Source: Streptomyces roseicoloratus
GTDB lineage: Bacteria; Actinomycetota; Actinomycetes; Streptomycetales; Streptomycetaceae
Reading direction: 5' to 3'
Assembly: GCF_004117935.1 (NCBI RefSeq)
Contig: NZ_SDOY01000181.1
Location: 1-64,000 of the forward strand
Length of the DNA: 64,000 nt
The notes below the pieces were generated by a model that worked only from the letters and a program-made list of their open reading frames with translations, ran no database searches and was not told the DNA's origin. The first letter of the stretch is position 1. The number at the start of each line of letters is the position of its first letter. The translations under genes were made by a program, and so were the position numbers. Positions 1-8,844 of this stretch are shown here, one piece after another.

Positions 1-1344
1 GATGGCACCGGCCCGGGCCGCGCGCGGGTCGGCGGCGGGCGGGACGGCGGGCAGGGGCACGACGGGCGCGCTGGGCACGGCGGACAGCTTGGGCGGGCCT
101 CCGCGCCCGGGGCCGTACGGCGTACCGCCGTACGGGCCGTAACCGGTGGCGCGGCCGGCCGCGCCGGGCCCGTCGCCATCGGGCCCCTCGCCATCGGGCC
201 CCTCGCCATCGGGCCCGTCCACGTCGAGGGCATCCGTGTCGGTGACGTGCGTGTCGGTGGCGTCCGTGTGGAGGCCGTCGTCATCGTGGCCGTCGCCGTA
301 GTGGCCGTAGGCGTCGGAGCCGTATCCGTCGGCGTCGGAGCCGTCGGCGTCGGCATCACCCTCGCCGTACCCGTACCCGTACCCGTACTCCGCCGAGCCG
401 TACGCGCCCGACCCGCGCCCGTCGCGCTCACCGCCGCGCGCGTGGGTGCCGTCCAGGTAGGCCTCGTCGTCGGCCGTCTCGTCCAGGTAGGTCTCGTCCG
501 GATACGGCTCTTCCTCGCGGGCGCGCGGCAGGAGGGCACCGCGGGAGTGACCGCCCGTCAGAGGGAGCCCGCTGCCCTGGTGGTCGTCACGGCGGGAAGC
601 GTACGGCTCCGACTGTCCGGCCTCGCCGTAGGCACCGTCTTCGCCGAACTCGCCGAACTCCCCGTCCTCGTCCGCGTCCTCGTCGTACGTCTCCGCCTCG
701 TGGACGTCGTCCGGCGTCCCGTACCGCTCCGGCTGCCTCGGCACCTCGGCGTACGGGAACCCGTCGGCCTCCGGGACCGGTGCGTAGCCGCAGAGGGCCT
801 CCTCCGCGGCGCCCGCGGCGAGGCCGGTGAGGACGACGCGGCCGTCGTCGCAGACGAGGACGGTGCGTGCGGTGACGTTGCGGTGGGTCCAGCCGTGGGC
901 GTGGAGGGCGCGCAGGGCGGTGAGCAGGTCGGCGCCGATCTCGGCGGCCCGGTAGGGGGTGAGCGGGCCGTCGAGCAGGAGCTCGGACAGTGGCGTGGCG
1001 GCCACGAACTCACTGACTATCCACAGCGATCCGGCCTCCGCGAACACGTCGAAGACCTGGTCGAGGCGCGGGTGGTCGGGGATGCGGGCGGCGGCCTGGG
1101 CCGCCTCCACGGCGCGGCGGACCGTCGGGTCGGCCGGCCGGCGGGTGGCGCGGCCCTGGTCCGCGGGGGGCCGGCCGTCGAGGAGTTCGGCGTCGACGAC
1201 CTCGGGCAGCGGCACCTGCCGGATGCGCACTTCCTGGCCGCTGTAGGTGTCGAACGCGCGCGTCTCGACGAGTTCGTACGCGTCCGGCGGCGGCAGGGGC
1301 AGGCGGTAGCGGTCCGCGAGCACCCTTCCGGCGTAGTCGTCCAC
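1..1344 (-). CDS. Kinase-like protein (predicted pseudokinase), C-terminus off window
   Basis: The frame starts at a GTG preceded by a GGGGAGG ribosome binding site and stays open to the window edge (448 codons). The first ~200 residues follow the layout of a PknB-type Ser/Thr kinase, but the key motifs are altered. The catalytic loop reads HRN at residues 154-156 instead of HRD, and the DFG position reads TGL at 173-175. The rest is an acidic, Tyr/Gly/Asp-rich low-complexity region with repeated GEGPD and YGYG stretches. It lies just downstream of an active-looking kinase on the same strand, 81 bp away. A phosphotransfer role is therefore unlikely; a scaffold or regulatory role beside the neighbouring kinase is inference. 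The true C-terminus is not visible. Confidence 0.8.
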   Translation of the reverse strand, partial: MDDYAGRVLADRYRLPLPPPDAYELVETRAFDTYSGQEVRIRQVPLPEVVDAELLDGRPPADQGRATRRPADPTVRRAVEAAQAAARIPDHPRLDQVFDVFAEAGSLWIVSEFVAATPLSELLLDGPLTPYRAAEIGADLLTALRALHAHGWTHRNVTARTVLVCDDGRVVLTGLAAGAAEEALCGYAPVPEADGFPYAEVPRQPERYGTPDDVHEAETYDEDADEDGEFGEFGEDGAYGEAGQSEPYASRRDDHQGSGLPLTGGHSRGALLPRAREEEPYPDETYLDETADDEAYLDGTHARGGERDGRGSGAYGSAEYGYGYGYGEGDADADGSDADGYGSDAYGHYGDGHDDDGLHTDATDTHVTDTDALDVDGPDGEGPDGEGPDGDGPGAAGRATGYGPYGGTPYGPGRGGPPKLSAVPSAPVVPLPAVPPAADPRAARAGAI

Positions 1345-1425
1345 GACGCCTCCCCACGCGCCTGCCGTCCCCCGTGCCCCGCCCTCACGGTGTCGGGCGG
1401 GGCTTCTCACGATACGTCCCGCCCG

Positions 1426-3975
1426 TCAGTCCTTGGGGCTGAACGTGGCGAACGCGGTGTCCCGCAGCGTCTTGCACTCCGTCGCGTCCCACGCGTCGGC
1501 ACGGCAGCTGATCATGATCGAGTAGCCGTGCGTGGCGTCGACCTTGAAGCCGCGGTTGAGTATCCGGATCCGCTGGCCGCCCTGATTGCGCTCGAACTCC
1601 CAGTCCGCGACGGTCGGGTAGCCCTTGTACGAGACCGGGCTGATGCCGATGTGCTTGTAGCCGTTGCTGGAGGCGGCGACGCCGGCCATGGCGGCGCTCC
1701 AGGCGGCGGCCGCGTCGTCCTTCGGGCTGTCGTTGTAGTCGACCTGGACGCGCGGGAACGCGCCCTTGGACGCGTTGAAGATGCCCCCGGAGTTCGCGCC
1801 CGCTATGGCGGTCATCCGGAAGGAGGCCGGCATCGCCATCGAGAAGTGGAACCGGCCGTTGGTCACCATCACGTAGCCCGGGGGCAGCTTGGCCCCGTCG
1901 CCGCCGTTGCCGTTGCCGTCGGCGCCGTCCTGGTCGCCGCCGGGCGTTCCGGACGGCGTGGTGCCGGTCCGGCCGCCGTTGTCCGCGGGCTTGCCGCCGC
2001 TGCCCTGCTGGTCGGGGTCGCTCGGCGACTGGTCGGTGCCCTGGCCGTCGGCGCCGCCAGACGCGCTGCCGGCGGAGGCGGTGGTGCCGGCGGTGTTCCC
2101 GCCCTTGCCCTGGTCGGAGCCTTCCTGACCGCCGCCGAGGGCCACGTACAGGATGGTGCCGAGCAGCGCGACGAGCACGACCGCGGCGATGATGATCAGG
2201 GTGCGGCGCGGCACGACGTCGGTGAGCGACGCCTTGGGCGCGGCGGGCCGGTCGGGCGTGCCCGCTCCGGCGGCCGGGCGCCGGGGCTCGGGCCGGGCCG
2301 CGGTGGCGTTGCGCACGGACTTCAGGGCGCCGCGCATCCGCTCGGCGGCCGCGTCGGCGGGCTTCGCGGGCCTTGCCGGGGCGGCGGGACCGACCGGCGG
2401 GCGCTCGGGCGGCGGGGGCAGCGGCACGACCCGGGTCGCCTCGGGCGAGGGCTCCGGCCGCTTCTCGGGCGCGTCGAGCACGGCGCGCAGCAGGGCGCGG
2501 GCGCCCGCGTCGTCGAGTCGCTGGGCGGGGTCCTTGGCGAGCAGGCCGTAGATGACCTTCTCCAGCTCGGGGCCCGCGTTCTTCGGCGGGTCCACGGGCT
2601 CGGTCATCACCGCGGTGAGCGTGGCGATCGCGGAGCCCTTGTCGTAGGGCGGGCTGCCCTCGACGGCGGCGTAGAGCAGTCCGCCGAGCGACCACAGGTC
2701 GGCGGCGGGGCCGGGCTTGTGGCCGCGGGCCCGCTCGGGCGAGATGTACGAGGGCGCGCCGACGAGCATGCCCGTGGAGGTGATCGAGGGGTCGCCCTCG
2801 ACCTGGGCGATGCCGAAGTCGGTGAGGACGGCCCGCCCGTCCTCGGCGATCAGTACGTTGGACGGCTTCACGTCGCGGTGCAGGATGCCCTCGCGGTGGG
2901 CGGAGCGCAGCACGTCGAGGATGGCGAGGCCGACCTCGGCGGCGCGCCGCGGGGTGAGCGTGCCGTCCTCGCGCACGGCGTCGGCGAGGGACTTGCCCTC
3001 GATGAGCTCCATGACGATCCACGGCCGGTCGTCCTCCTGGACGACGTCGTAGACGGTCACGGCGCCGTTGTTGCGGATCCGGGCGATGGCCTTGGCCTCG
3101 CGCAGGGTCCGGGTGACGAGGCGTCGCTTCTCGTCCTCGTCGATGCTGTTGGGGAAGCGGAGCTCCTTGACGGCGACGGTCCGGCCGAGCGTCTCGTCGA
3201 CGGCGCGCCAGACGGTGCCCATGCCGCCGCGGCCGAGGACGACGCCGAGCCGGTAGCGCCCGGCGAGCAGCCGTCCTTCGGCGGACGTGGTGTCGGTACG
3301 GCCGGCGCGGGCGCCGGTTCCGGTGGCGTCGGCGCCGAATCCGGCCGCCGGGGCCGCCCCGTCGGTGGACCTGCTGCTCTTCGCCGGCTCGGCGGGCGCC
3401 TTGGCGGCCGCGGCGGCGCTGCCCGCGCCTCCGCCGGTGGATGCGCCGGTGGATGCGCCGGTGGATGCACTGCTCTTGGCCAGGCCCACCGGGGCCTTGG
3501 CGGGCTTCGCCGCGTCCGCGCCGGTGCCCGCCGACCCGCCGCTCTTGGCCAGGCCCACCGGGGTCCTGGCCGATGCGGGGCCGGCGGTGACCGCGTCGGC
3601 GGTCCCGTCGCCCGCGTCCTCTGTGCCGCCGGCCGGATCGGCCGACGTGCCGGCCGCCGTGGCCGCCGCCGTGGCCGCCGCCATGGCCGTGGCCGTGGCC
3701 TTCGGGTCCGGTGCGGCCGGCCGGCTGCCCATGACGCTGGTGGGCGTGTCCGTGGGCCGGGCGTCCTCCGGTTCCGCGGCCGACCGTCCGTCAGCGGCCG
3801 CGGCCGCCTTGGCGTCCCCGGTCGCCTTCGTGTCCTTCGACGCCGTCGCGTCCTGGTCCCGCTCCGCCTTGCGCGCGGCCGGAACCGCACCCCGGTCGCC
3901 GTCGATGGCTGCGCCCGCGGCGGAGTCCCGCCGGGGGTCCTGCCCCGAGTCCCGCGACTGCTCCGCCTCCGACAT
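1426..3975 (-). CDS. Membrane-anchored Ser/Thr protein kinase (PknB family)
   Basis: 849 residues. I chose the ATG behind AGAGGGGA over an ATG 20 codons upstream that has no such site. Order: Ala/Pro/Thr-rich N-terminus with repeated PVGLAKS units; Hanks-type kinase domain about residues 230-500 (Gly loop GRGGMG, VAVK lysine, HRDVKPSN, DFG, APSYISPE); Pro/Ala-rich linker; one membrane segment about 590-611; Gly/Asp-rich linker; and an extracytoplasmic domain of ~150 residues. All catalytic residues are present. The outside domain has no PASTA repeats and I do not recognise its ligand. The N-terminal low-complexity extension ahead of the kinase is unusual. It sits 81 bp upstream of the kinase-like gene and may be cotranscribed with it. 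Confidence 0.93.
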   Translation of the reverse strand: MSEAEQSRDSGQDPRRDSAAGAAIDGDRGAVPAARKAERDQDATASKDTKATGDAKAAAAADGRSAAEPEDARPTDTPTSVMGSRPAAPDPKATATAMAAATAAATAAGTSADPAGGTEDAGDGTADAVTAGPASARTPVGLAKSGGSAGTGADAAKPAKAPVGLAKSSASTGASTGASTGGGAGSAAAAAKAPAEPAKSSRSTDGAAPAAGFGADATGTGARAGRTDTTSAEGRLLAGRYRLGVVLGRGGMGTVWRAVDETLGRTVAVKELRFPNSIDEDEKRRLVTRTLREAKAIARIRNNGAVTVYDVVQEDDRPWIVMELIEGKSLADAVREDGTLTPRRAAEVGLAILDVLRSAHREGILHRDVKPSNVLIAEDGRAVLTDFGIAQVEGDPSITSTGMLVGAPSYISPERARGHKPGPAADLWSLGGLLYAAVEGSPPYDKGSAIATLTAVMTEPVDPPKNAGPELEKVIYGLLAKDPAQRLDDAGARALLRAVLDAPEKRPEPSPEATRVVPLPPPPERPPVGPAAPARPAKPADAAAERMRGALKSVRNATAARPEPRRPAAGAGTPDRPAAPKASLTDVVPRRTLIIIAAVVLVALLGTILYVALGGGQEGSDQGKGGNTAGTTASAGSASGGADGQGTDQSPSDPDQQGSGGKPADNGGRTGTTPSGTPGGDQDGADGNGNGGDGAKLPPGYVMVTNGRFHFSMAMPASFRMTAIAGANSGGIFNASKGAFPRVQVDYNDSPKDDAAAAWSAAMAGVAASSNGYKHIGISPVSYKGYPTVADWEFERNQGGQRIRILNRGFKVDATHGYSIMISCRADAWDATECKTLRDTAFATFSPKD

Positions 3976-4139
3976 GCGTCCCCTCTGCGATCCCTGTTTC
4001 TCGCCCGCGTCCGGCGCTCCCGCTCGTCGCGGCAACCCGCCCTGGAAGAGAGCTCATTGTCCCTCACTCCGGGACCGCTGACTCCCCCGGGTCCGCACTC
4101 CGAGAACGTCGGACATCCCCCAGAGGTGCCCTGATCGGG

Positions 4140-5846
4140 TCAGATCGGCACGATGTCAGGCGCGCCGAGCCGCGCCGCGTCGGCCGTCAGGTCGTCGGGC
4201 TGGCGCTGCGATTCGCGTTCCGCCTCGACCCGCTTCTCGTAGTGCTCGACCTCCTTGTCGATCTGCCGGGCGTCCCAGCCGAGGACCGGTGCCATGAGTT
4301 CGGCGCACTCACGGGCGCTCAGGGTGCCCCGGTCGAAGGTCTCGATGGAGATCCTGGTGCGCCGGGTCAGGACGTCGTCGAGGTGGCGGGCGCCCTCGTG
4401 CGAGGCGGCGTAGACGATCTCGGCCTTCAGGTAGTCCTCGGCGGCGGGCAGGGGTCTGCCGAGCGCCGGGTCGGCGGCGACGAGGTCGAGGACCTCCTCC
4501 GTCAGGGAGCCGTAACGGTTGAGCAGATGCTCGACGCGGGCCACGTGGAGTCCGGTGCGCGCGGCGATCCCGGCGCGCGCGTTCCACAGCGCCCGGTAGC
4601 CCTCGGCGCCGAGCAGCGGGGTGTCCTCGGTGACGCAGGCGGCGACGCGCTTGTCGAGGGCGTGGACCGCCTCGTCCACGGCGTCCTTGGCCATGACGCG
4701 GTAGGTCGTGTACTTGCCGCCGGCGACGACGACCAGGCCGGGCACCGGGTGGGCGACGGTGTGTTCGCGGGAGAGCTTGCTGGTGGCGTCGGACTCGCCC
4801 GCCAGCAGGGGCCGCAGGCCCGCGTAGACGCCCTCGACGTCGTCGCGGGTGAGCGGGGTGGAGAGCACGCTGTTGACGCGGTCGAGCAGGTAGTCGATGT
4901 CGGCGCTGGAGGCGGCCGGGTGGGCCTTGTCGAGGTCCCAGTCGGTGTCGGTGGTCCCGATGATCCAGTGGCGGCCCCAGGGGATGACGAACAGCACGGA
5001 CTTCTCGGTGCGCAGGATGAGTCCGGTGGTGGAGTGGATGCGGTCCTTGGGCACGACGAGGTGGATGCCCTTGGAGGCGCGGACGTGGAACTGCCCGCGC
5101 TCGCCGATGAGCGCCTGGGTGTCGTCGGTCCACACGCCGGTGGCGTTGACGATCTGACGGGCCCTGATCTCGTACTCGCCGCCGGTCTCGACGTCCCGGA
5201 CGCGGGCGCCGACCACGCGCTCGCCCTCGCGCAGGAAGCCGACGACCCGGGCACGGCCGGCGACCCGGGCGCCGTAGCTCGCGGCGGTGCGGACGAGGGT
5301 GGTGACGAAGCGTGCGTCGTCCATCTGGGCGTCGTAGTACTGCAGGGCGCCGACGAGGGCGTCCTTGCGCAGGCAGGGGGCGACGCGCAGGGCGCGGCCG
5401 CGGCTGAGGTGGCGGTGGACGGGCAGTCCGCGGCCGTGGCCGGAGGAGACGGACATCGCGTCGTACAGCGCGACGCCGGAGCCCGCGTACAGCCGCTCCC
5501 AGCCCTTGTGCTGCAGGGGGTAGAGGAACGGGACGGGTTTGACGAGGTGGGGTGCGAGCCGTTCGAGGAGCAGGCCGCGCTCCTTCAGGGCCTCGCGGAC
5601 GAGGGCGAAGTCGAGCATCTCCAGATAGCGCAGGCCGCCGTGGATCAGCTTGCTCGACCGGCTGGACGTGCCGGAGGCCCAGTCGCGGGCCTCGACGAGT
5701 CCGGTGGAGAGGCCTCTGGTGACGGCGTCCAGTGCGGTGCCCGCGCCGACGACTCCGGCGCCCACGACGAGGACGTCCAGTTCGTGCTCGGCCATCGCCG
5801 TCAGCGCCTCGGCGCGCTCGGCGGGTCCCAGTGTCGCTGTCCTCAC
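4140..5846 (-). CDS. glpD: Glycerol-3-phosphate dehydrogenase (FAD, aerobic)
   Basis: Oxidises sn-glycerol-3-phosphate to dihydroxyacetone phosphate and passes electrons to the quinone pool at the membrane. 568 residues, a normal GlpD length. The start is the GTG preceded by GGGAGG; a longer frame 12 codons upstream lacks this. The FAD-binding Rossmann motif VVGAGVVGAG lies near the N-terminus, followed by the SSRSSKLIHGGLRYLE segment typical of GlpD and the C-terminal alpha-helical domain. No glycerol kinase or facilitator gene lies next to it, so this looks like a stand-alone copy. Divergent from the sugar dehydrogenase gene across a 267-bp gap that should hold both promoters. Confidence 0.95.
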   Translation of the reverse strand: MRTATLGPAERAEALTAMAEHELDVLVVGAGVVGAGTALDAVTRGLSTGLVEARDWASGTSSRSSKLIHGGLRYLEMLDFALVREALKERGLLLERLAPHLVKPVPFLYPLQHKGWERLYAGSGVALYDAMSVSSGHGRGLPVHRHLSRGRALRVAPCLRKDALVGALQYYDAQMDDARFVTTLVRTAASYGARVAGRARVVGFLREGERVVGARVRDVETGGEYEIRARQIVNATGVWTDDTQALIGERGQFHVRASKGIHLVVPKDRIHSTTGLILRTEKSVLFVIPWGRHWIIGTTDTDWDLDKAHPAASSADIDYLLDRVNSVLSTPLTRDDVEGVYAGLRPLLAGESDATSKLSREHTVAHPVPGLVVVAGGKYTTYRVMAKDAVDEAVHALDKRVAACVTEDTPLLGAEGYRALWNARAGIAARTGLHVARVEHLLNRYGSLTEEVLDLVAADPALGRPLPAAEDYLKAEIVYAASHEGARHLDDVLTRRTRISIETFDRGTLSARECAELMAPVLGWDARQIDKEVEHYEKRVEAERESQRQPDDLTADAARLGAPDIVPI

Positions 5847-6113
5847 GGTTCTGCCTCCCGTCGTCCCCCGGATGTCCCGCACACGCGAGCCGGGCCCGTG
5901 TGGTCCGGCTCACAGTCCCGATTCTGTCCCGCCGCCCCGACTTCAGCCACCGCCCCTCCCCCACCCTGTGGATAACACTCCGCGACCTTCGGCCTCACAA
6001 TGCCGCAGAACGGTCATATTTACTCTTAGTCTGACATTGCGTCGGCCTCTCCCGGTCCACAGGGCTTGCGCGTCGCGTCCCCTCCGGCTACTGGGAAGGA
6101 CGGCCCACCCTCC

Positions 6114-7367
6114 ATGCCCGCTGATCTCGCCGTCATCGGCCTCGGCCACCACGGACTCCCCCTCGCCCAAGCAGCCACAGCGGCCGGCGTCGCCACCGTC
6201 GGCTACGACACCGATCCCCGCGCCGTCGCCGAACTCGCCGCCGGTCGCCCCCCCGTCGACGGCTCCCTCACCGCCGCCGAGATCCGCCGGATGCTCGCGT
6301 CCGGTTTCCGGCCCGCGACCGACCCGGCCGAACTCGGGCGCGTCCGCACCGTCGTCGTCTGCGCGCCCACCCCGCCGGGGCCCGACGGCACCCTCGACCT
6401 CACCGCCGTCACCGACGCCGCCCGCGCCCTCGCCGCCCGGCTGCGCCCCCACACCACCGTCCTCCTGGAGTCCCCGGTGCCGCCGGGCACCACCGAGGGC
6501 CCGCTGCGCGAACTCCTCGAGACGGGTTCAGGACTGCGCGCCGGACGCGACTTCCACCTCGCGTACTCGCCCGGCCGCCTCGACCCCGGCAGCCGCGTCC
6601 ACGGCGGGGCGCGCGGGCTCGCCGCCGCGCCGAAGGTGATCGGCGGCCTCACGCCCGCCTGCACCGAGTCCGCCGCCGCCTTCTACGGGCGGCTCACCGA
6701 CAAGGTGGTCCGCGCCCGCGGGCCGCGCGAGGCCGAGACGGTCAAGCTCCTGGAGACCAACTTCCGGCACGTCAACATCGCCCTGGTCAACGAGATGGCG
6801 GTGCTCTGCCACGAACTCGGCGTCGACCTCTGGGACGTCATCCGCTGCGCCGAGACCAAGCCCTTCGGCTTCCAGGCCTTCCGGCCGGGGCCCGGCGTCG
6901 GCGGCCACGGCGTGCCCGTCGAACGGCTGCCCGGGCACGGCCCGCTGCGGCTGGTCGAACTCGCCGGCCAGGTCAACGAGCGGATGCCCCCTTACGTGGT
7001 GCAGCGCAGCGCCACCCTCCTCAACGAGCACGGCAAGTCCGCGCGCGGCGCACGGGTCCTGCTGCTCGGCATCACGTACAAGCCGGACCTCGCCGACCGG
7101 CAGGGCTCACCCGCCGACGAGATCGCCCGCCGCCTGATGGACCTGGGCGCGGCCGTCAGCTACCACGACCCGTACGTCACCGACTGGCGCGTGCGCGACC
7201 TGCCCGTCCCGCGCGCCGACTCCCTCTACGAGGCCGCCGCCCACGCCGACCTGACGATCCTGCTCCAGCACCACCGCACGTACGACCTCCAGGGCCTGTC
7301 GGTGAAGGCCCAGCTCCTCCTCGACACCCGGGGAGCGACCCCGACGGGAGCGGCGCACCGGTTGTGA
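6114..7367 (+). CDS. UDP-glucose/GDP-mannose dehydrogenase family protein, catalytic Cys absent
   Basis: 417 residues in the three-domain layout of nucleotide-sugar 6-dehydrogenases: N-terminal NAD domain (AVIGLGHHGLPLA), central dimerisation domain (AETKPFGFQAFRPGPGVGG) and C-terminal UDP-sugar domain (YKPDLADRQGSPADEI). In active members the central motif continues GGHCxPxDP. Here it reads GGHGVPVE, so Gly266 replaces the nucleophilic Cys and the following loop is shortened. The ATG was chosen because the Rossmann fold begins immediately after it; a GGAAGGA lies about 14 bases upstream. No glycosyltransferase or polysaccharide genes adjoin it. It is probably not an ordinary UDP-sugar dehydrogenase; a reductase, binding or decayed role is open. 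Confidence 0.85.
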   Translation: MPADLAVIGLGHHGLPLAQAATAAGVATVGYDTDPRAVAELAAGRPPVDGSLTAAEIRRMLASGFRPATDPAELGRVRTVVVCAPTPPGPDGTLDLTAVTDAARALAARLRPHTTVLLESPVPPGTTEGPLRELLETGSGLRAGRDFHLAYSPGRLDPGSRVHGGARGLAAAPKVIGGLTPACTESAAAFYGRLTDKVVRARGPREAETVKLLETNFRHVNIALVNEMAVLCHELGVDLWDVIRCAETKPFGFQAFRPGPGVGGHGVPVERLPGHGPLRLVELAGQVNERMPPYVVQRSATLLNEHGKSARGARVLLLGITYKPDLADRQGSPADEIARRLMDLGAAVSYHDPYVTDWRVRDLPVPRADSLYEAAAHADLTILLQHHRTYDLQGLSVKAQLLLDTRGATPTGAAHRL

Positions 7368-7496
7368 CGAGGGGCGCGCGCCCGCGCCCGCACCTCGGGA
7401 AACCGTGGGGGGCCAGGCCCCGTCCGGTACCGCACGAAACAGGCGGAGCCCACCGCACAGGCCATGCGACCGGCTCCTGGACGGTGCACGGAGTGT

Positions 7497-7522
7497 CCGC
7501 CCCTCTTGTGTGTGTGGGGCGG
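7497..7522 (+). terminator. Short stem-loop after the sugar dehydrogenase gene
   Basis: A 7-bp perfect stem CCGCCCC/GGGGCGG encloses a TG-rich loop about 130 bp after the stop codon. No T-tract follows. It could end the dehydrogenase transcript, with the stronger hairpin at 7547-7586 acting as back-up. Confidence 0.4.
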
Positions 7523-7546
7523 CCGCTCACCACCCGAGAAGCACAT

Positions 7547-7586
7547 GCGAGAGGGCCCCGCACCACCCGGTGCGGGGCCCTCTCGC
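7547..7586. terminator. Strong bidirectional terminator between convergent genes
   Basis: An 18-bp perfect inverted repeat with a 4-base loop, arms GCGAGAGGGCCCCGCACC and its complement. It lies 17 bp past the guaB3 stop and between two convergent genes. There is no T-run, as is common for Streptomyces terminators. It probably serves both directions. Confidence 0.85.
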
Positions 7587-7603
7587 GTGCGTACGGCCGC
7601 GGG

Positions 7604-8728
7604 TCAGCGCTTGTGCTCGGACTCGGCGACCGTGACCTCGACGCGCTGGAACTCCTTGAGCTCGCTATAGCCCGTGGTGGCCATCGCGCGGCGCAGGGCG
7701 CCGAAGAAGTTCATCGAGCCGTCGGGCGTGTGGGACGGGCCCGCGAGGATCTCCTCGGTGGTGCCGACCATGCCGAGGTCGACCAGCTTGCCGCGCGGCA
7801 CGTCCTCGTGGACGGCCTCCATGCCCCAGTGGTGGCCCTTGCCGGGCGCGTCCGTGGCGCGGGCCAGCGGGGAGCCCATCATGACCGCGTCCGCGCCGCA
7901 GGCGATGGCCTTCGGCAGGTCGCCGGACCAGCCCACGCCGCCGTCGGCGATCACGTGCACGTAGCGGCCGCCGGACTCGTCCATGTAGTCGCGGCGGGCC
8001 GCGGCCACGTCGGCGACGGCGGTGGCCATCGGGACCTGGATGCCGAGCACGTTGCGCGTGGTGTGCGCGGCGCCGCCGCCGAAGCCGACCAGGACGCCCG
8101 CGGCGCCGGTGCGCATCAGGTGCAGGGCCGCGGTGTAGGTGGCGCAGCCGCCGACGATGACGGGGACGTCGAGCTCGTAGATGAACTGCTTGAGGTTCAG
8201 CGGCTCGGCGGCGCCGGAGACGTGCTCGGCGGAGACGGTGGTGCCGCGGATCACGAAGATGTCCACGCCGGCGTCGACGACGGCCTTGGAGAACTGCGCG
8301 GTGCGCTGCGGGGAGAGCGCGGCGGCGGTGACCACACCCGAGTCGCGCACCTCCTTGATGCGCTGACCGATCAGCTCTTCCTTGATCGGAGCGGCGTAGA
8401 TCTCCTGCAGACGGCGGGTCGCGGTGGCCTCGTCCAGCTCGGCGATCTCGTCGAGCAGCGGCTGCGGGTCCTCGTAGCGGGTCCACAGGCCCTCGAGGTT
8501 CAGCACGCCGAGGCCGCCGAGCTCGCCGATGCGGATGGCGGTCTGCGGCGAGACGACGGAGTCCATGGGGGCGGCCAGGAACGGCAGCTCGAAGCGGTAG
8601 GCGTCGATCTGCCAGGCGATCGAGACCTCCTTCGGGTCCCGGGTGCGCCGGCTCGGTACGACGGCGATGTCGTCGAACGCGTACGCCCTGCGGCCGCGCT
8701 TGCCGCGCCCGATCTCGATCTCAGTCAC
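7604..8728 (-). CDS. guaB3: GuaB3-type IMP dehydrogenase family protein
   Basis: 374 residues, a TIM barrel without the CBS pair found in canonical IMPDH. The GTG start follows an AGGGAAAGG site. The N-terminal AFDDIAVVPSR, the phosphate-binding GG and the C-terminal SMNFFGALRRAMATTGY are typical of the actinobacterial GuaB3 group. The catalytic loop that reads GSICTTR in GuaB reads GGGAAHTTR here, so His222 stands where the nucleophilic Cys belongs. It lies just downstream of true guaB in the same direction, separated by a terminator hairpin. It probably binds a purine nucleotide and NAD(P). Whether it acts as an IMPDH, a GMP reductase or neither cannot be told from sequence. Confidence 0.88.
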   Translation of the reverse strand: MTEIEIGRGKRGRRAYAFDDIAVVPSRRTRDPKEVSIAWQIDAYRFELPFLAAPMDSVVSPQTAIRIGELGGLGVLNLEGLWTRYEDPQPLLDEIAELDEATATRRLQEIYAAPIKEELIGQRIKEVRDSGVVTAAALSPQRTAQFSKAVVDAGVDIFVIRGTTVSAEHVSGAAEPLNLKQFIYELDVPVIVGGCATYTAALHLMRTGAAGVLVGFGGGAAHTTRNVLGIQVPMATAVADVAAARRDYMDESGGRYVHVIADGGVGWSGDLPKAIACGADAVMMGSPLARATDAPGKGHHWGMEAVHEDVPRGKLVDLGMVGTTEEILAGPSHTPDGSMNFFGALRRAMATTGYSELKEFQRVEVTVAESEHKR

Positions 8729-8783
8729 GTTGTGTGGCCTTTCCCTCTGTGTCTGCGCCTACCAGTATCCCCGACACACGCCG

Positions 8784-8820
8784 CGGGGGCGGCTCCGGCC
8801 ACATGCCGGAACCGCCCCCG
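8784..8820 (-). terminator. Stem-loop between guaB and guaB3
   Basis: A 16-bp stem with one mismatch and a 5-base loop (CGGGGGCGG... / ...CCGCCCCCG) lies 24 bp after the guaB stop. It probably ends or attenuates the guaB transcript before guaB3. Confidence 0.75.
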
Positions 8821-8844
8821 TGGGTCGCGCTGTGTGACCGGAAG

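Noticed and set aside
247..4134. Very long plus-strand open frame opposite the two kinase genes
   Set aside because: It mirrors the minus-strand codons of high-GC genes, has a Val/Arg/Gly-biased composition, no domain and no ribosome binding site.
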